Origin: Cytophagales bacterium
GTDB taxonomy: Bacteria; Bacteroidota; Bacteroidia; Cytophagales; Cyclobacteriaceae
Assembly (NCBI GenBank): GCA_022360875.1
Contig: JAKSBZ010000208.1
Span: 1-32,469, forward strand
Reading direction: 5' to 3'
Length of the DNA: 32,469 nt
The notes under the pieces were generated by a model. That model ran no database searches. It saw only the letters and a program-made list of their open reading frames with translations, and was not told where the DNA came from. The translations under genes and the position numbers were made by a program. Positions 30,088-32,469 of this stretch are shown here, piece after piece (position 1 is the stretch's first letter; every line of letters begins with the position of its first letter).

Positions 30088-30882
30088 TTGTTTGTTGTTG
30101 GTTGATTTTGACCCTTATGAAAAATTAATTTCACCCGTAAACATCATAAAATAAGTGCCAAGCCCGCCAAATTGTTTAGTTATAATGCATTCAATTCATA
30201 CATTTTATCAAAAAAAATGCTGGGAATATGGTTTGTTGCCCGACAAAACAAAACAGCAAAGCCCAAGGGAAATGAAATTTTCAGCGCTGGCATTGCTGTA
30301 AAAGCGCTTTTATTAAAAAAAATGAAAATTTTCGGTTACAGTTCAGGAGGTGCTGTACTAAGAGATGCTTAAGGTCAAAAACTGCGGCGAAAACGAAGGG
30401 AAACAGAAAGACAACTGGTAAGCCAAATTTGTAATCGTGCGTTTCAATGCGCCAGCGGGATTGCTCAAATATGAAGTTGAAGCGATTAGATGCATTCCCA
30501 TGAAACACATCAGGAGCCAAACTTTCTGTGATTCGCAACAACAGCACAACACAAGAAAGTCCCAAGATGACGAGCGGAGAGAATTAACAGTCGCTTCCCC
30601 CTTTAGCGGTTATGTTCTTCTCCGCCGCTCATCTTTTGGAATTTTACTGAATCACACTTCCTGTTTAACATAATTTATATAAAGCAAAAACAATAAAATT
30701 CAAAACATTAACATCAAAAATCATGCATGCCGCTGTAGGGTTAATATATGTTTGTAAAAAACACAAAACAATTTCCGCCACTACTCCGTTGCCGGTCATT
30801 TTTATTCTGTTCTAAAAACTGCAAAGTCTGACTTGCAGCGATAAGAACTTCAATTCAGCCCCCGCCAATACAGGCTATAAAA
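30088..30882. other. Long intergenic region between rep and the gasdermin-like gene
   Basis: No convincing gene is seen in these 795 bp. Open frames of up to 94 codons on either strand lack start context, homology or neighbours. The part near the gasdermin start is AT-rich and should hold its promoter. A large imperfect hairpin lies at 30562-30639. Near-repeats ATGAAATTTTC and ATGAAAATTTTC lie about 50 bp apart around 30271-30333. Plasmid maintenance elements such as a small RNA or partition site could sit here, but nothing is specific. Confidence 0.4.
30562..30639. repeat. Large imperfect inverted repeat downstream of rep
   Basis: The left arm at 30562-30584 (CCAAGATGACGAGCGG, continuing AGAGAA) pairs with the right arm at 30615-30639 (TTCTTCTCCGCC, GCTCATC, TTTTGG), with small bulges. 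An inner stem of TAAC..CGCT with AGCGGTTA closes around a pyrimidine loop. The fold is about 78 nt long and fairly GC-rich in an AT-rich gap. It could be a terminator of rep transcripts, a small RNA, or a remnant of a short palindromic element. Confidence 0.5.
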
Positions 30883-32226
30883 TCACTTCCACTTCAGCCC
30901 GTAATTCTTCTTCGCATACTCCTCTATCCTAGAGTTTGCCAGCATCAGTTCTTCTTCAGAATAGCTCTCCTCTTCATTATTGATAAGCCACACAGCAATT
31001 CTTTTTCGGTTCATGTCCGACAGCTCACCGCCGCTCAGCTGGTTAACGCACTTCTGCATATAGCGGTCCTCGGTTCCGTCAAAGGCAAAAACAAATTCGT
31101 CCACCGCATCCTCGTCAACGTTCACGCTGTTTAGCAGCTCGTTCCGCTTCTGATCAAATTCTCTCGTGACCTTTTCCCTGAGATCTTCCAAAACCATTCG
31201 CTGCTTTGTCGCCTGACTGCTCTGCGCAGGAACCGCATTAACTTTTTCTTCCGCCTCCTTGCTGGCAAACCAGCCAGCTTTCAATCCTTTATAAAGATAT
31301 GCGCTGGGAACCTTTACATTGTTCTTAAACTCTATTGCCTCAATTCCCTGCTGAATTTCCTTTTTCCCAAAACCCTTGCTCAAAAGATTTGCGTACTGTT
31401 TTTCATTTAGCCATTCCGGAAGCTTAAAACCGGAGCTTTTCTCCACTTGCTCAGCCCCCACCTCATTGCTGATTCGGCTTTGCTCCTCTTCCTTCGGCGG
31501 CAACAGATTAACTTCGCAGGTTGCCTTGCCAGAAATTTTAAATATAACGGCAACGACTTTTCTCTTCTGAATTTCTGTTTTAAAACTCACCGTCAAATCA
31601 GAAAAATCGTTGATCTCCTTAATCGACTGATCCAGCACCTTTTCCCTGAAATTTGACCATCTCGAATACTTTCCGTCAATCGCCAAAAGAAATTTGAGCT
31701 GTTCCAAATCTATCTTCCGCTCCTTGATTTGCGGAAAATACTGCTTGCACAATTCGTAAATACGAATGGTGTACGTCTTATTGAAGCTGTTTACGTCTTT
31801 AAGAAAATAACTAGTATAATTTCCCTTCAGGTGCAGAAAAAAGGTCCTCATATCCGGCGCAAAGGACAGGCAGGCCGTTTTTGTTTTCTCAACATACTTC
31901 GCCTTAGAAAATAAATTGTACCTGACCCACTCCCTGCTACCGTCTTCCACAAAGGTTTCAATTTCTATCTTTCCGTCCATCAAACCATTCAGCGCCTTTT
32001 TCACATCATGGTATTGCTGCCCTCCGATATTTCCGTTATTCCTCATGTAAAACTCTGAAATATCAAACGTATGTTCCTTCAGCTGTTCATCACTCGGATT
32101 GATGCGCGAAGCAAGAAGGGTTATTATCCTTTGCTGCAATGCGGAAAAAGGCTGCCGGCTGTTGACAAGTTTATTGGACTTGACAATCCGATACTTGTCT
32201 GCTTGAATCTTTATTGTATTCTTCAT
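30883..32226 (-). CDS. RepB/Rep_3-family plasmid replication initiator
   Basis: The 447-aa protein starts at ATG 32226. The N-terminal 240 residues follow the Rep_3 layout of two winged-helix domains: VKSNKLVNSRQPFSALQQRI, ITLLASRINP, FDISEFYM, LSFAPDMRTFFLHLKGNYTS and YFLKDVNSFNKTYTIRIYEL, KRKIDLEQLKFLLAIDGKY and FREKVLDQSIKEIN. Such initiators bind iterons and open the origin. The C-terminal 200 residues are charged and helical, longer than in small Rep_3 proteins, and carry a YANLLSKGFGKKEIQQGIEA segment common in Bacteroidota plasmid Reps. The iterons begin 120 bp upstream, and an inverted iteron-like sequence overlaps the promoter region, so the protein probably represses its own gene. 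Confidence 0.95.
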   Translation of the reverse strand: MKNTIKIQADKYRIVKSNKLVNSRQPFSALQQRIITLLASRINPSDEQLKEHTFDISEFYMRNNGNIGGQQYHDVKKALNGLMDGKIEIETFVEDGSREWVRYNLFSKAKYVEKTKTACLSFAPDMRTFFLHLKGNYTSYFLKDVNSFNKTYTIRIYELCKQYFPQIKERKIDLEQLKFLLAIDGKYSRWSNFREKVLDQSIKEINDFSDLTVSFKTEIQKRKVVAVIFKISGKATCEVNLLPPKEEEQSRISNEVGAEQVEKSSGFKLPEWLNEKQYANLLSKGFGKKEIQQGIEAIEFKNNVKVPSAYLYKGLKAGWFASKEAEEKVNAVPAQSSQATKQRMVLEDLREKVTREFDQKRNELLNSVNVDEDAVDEFVFAFDGTEDRYMQKCVNQLSGGELSDMNRKRIAVWLINNEEESYSEEELMLANSRIEEYAKKNYGLKWK

Positions 32227-32236
32227 AAAAACGTAA

Positions 32237-32251
32237 TGCCTACAATTATAC
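32237..32251 (-). promoter_or_regulatory. Inverted iteron-like operator in the rep promoter region
   Basis: TGCCTACAATTATAC lies 11 bp before the rep start codon. It matches the reverse complement of the iteron core (TGCCTACCAAAATAC) at 12 of 15 positions, so it faces opposite to the tandem iterons. Many iteron plasmids carry such a partial inverted site through which Rep autoregulates. Confidence 0.5.
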
Positions 32252-32345
32252 AGAGAAGAAGCAGGCTTGATGATAAAAATAAAGGGTTAAATACTATTCA
32301 AATCAAGCTGAAATGCTTTACAAAGGACAAGATAAACGATATTTT

Positions 32346-32469
32346 CGTATTTTGGTAGGCAGTTCACGTATTTTTGTAGATAGTTTACGTATTTTGGTAG
32401 GTAGTTTACGTATTTTGGTAGACAGTTCACGTATTTTTGTAGGCAGTTTACGTATTTTGGTAGACAGTT
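32346..32469 (+). repeat. Tandem 21-bp iterons of the plasmid origin
   Basis: Five complete 21-bp units begin at 32346, 32367, 32388, 32409 and 32430, and a sixth (19 bp) is cut by the window edge. Units start CGTATTTTGGTAG or CGTATTTTTGTAG and end (G/A)(C/T)AGTT(T/C)A. The 21-bp period is two helical turns, so bound Rep would align on one face. The array lies upstream of rep, probably as the replication origin, and continues outside the window. I did not find a convincing DnaA box in the visible part. Confidence 0.93.

Noticed and set aside
30281..30565. 94-codon minus-strand frame as a transposase remnant or small membrane protein
   Set aside because: The RWRIE string is only superficially transposase-like. 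No DDE motif, terminal inverted repeats or target duplication is visible, and start context is poor.
32346..32469. CRISPR array
   Set aside because: The repeats are directly adjacent with no spacers, are 21 bp long and sit in front of a Rep_3 gene, so they are iterons.

Overview
The window reads as part of a plasmid, or a plasmid-like replicon, from a member of the Bacteroidota. The phylum call is inferred from the company of genes: exported TPR-CHAT proteins beside ECF-type sigma factors, a C39-like/VKOR-like/thioredoxin fusion, lipoproteins with Bacteroidota-style lipoboxes, and A-rich start-codon contexts with no Shine-Dalgarno sequence. The plasmid call rests on a RepB/Rep_3-type initiator (30883-32226, minus) preceded by 21-bp tandem iterons that run off the right edge (32346-32469). 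No chromosomal housekeeping gene, rRNA or tRNA is visible.

Left third (1-15.7 kb): a toxin-complex (Tc) island. A 2529-aa fused TcB-TcC protein (SpvB, FG-GAP/TcdB-middle and RHS regions, then a variable C-terminus) is followed on the same strand by a TcA-like gene. That gene begins with four peptidoglycan-binding-like repeats and is cut by the left edge. Divergently transcribed are three paralogous phage-tail-collar proteins and a 749-aa protein with a divergent MACPF-like core. A strong terminator closes that run. This looks like a secreted pore/translocation toxin set with extra adhesin-like and pore-like parts.

Middle (15.8-28.2 kb): two copies of one apparent signalling module. Each copy can be assembled from an exported, C-terminally anchored TPR-CHAT caspase-like protein, a small lipoprotein with an acidic C-terminal tail, a sigma-70-family factor, and a single-pass membrane protein directly downstream of the sigma gene that has the layout of an anti-sigma factor with a periplasmic helical domain. 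I infer that periplasmic CHAT proteolysis may control release of the sigma factor. This is a hypothesis. A degenerate C39-like/VKOR-like/thioredoxin membrane protein lies between the halves of the first copy.

Right (28.2-32.5 kb): two minus-strand genes and the replication region. The upstream one (29383-30087) has the sequence pattern of a bacterial gasdermin pore-former, but almost no C-terminal inhibitory peptide. The downstream one (28328-29125) is unrecognised and is preceded by a structured leader. A gasdermin-like gene close to two CHAT proteases is the most interesting association here, although the CHAT proteins look exported while gasdermins act from the cytosol.
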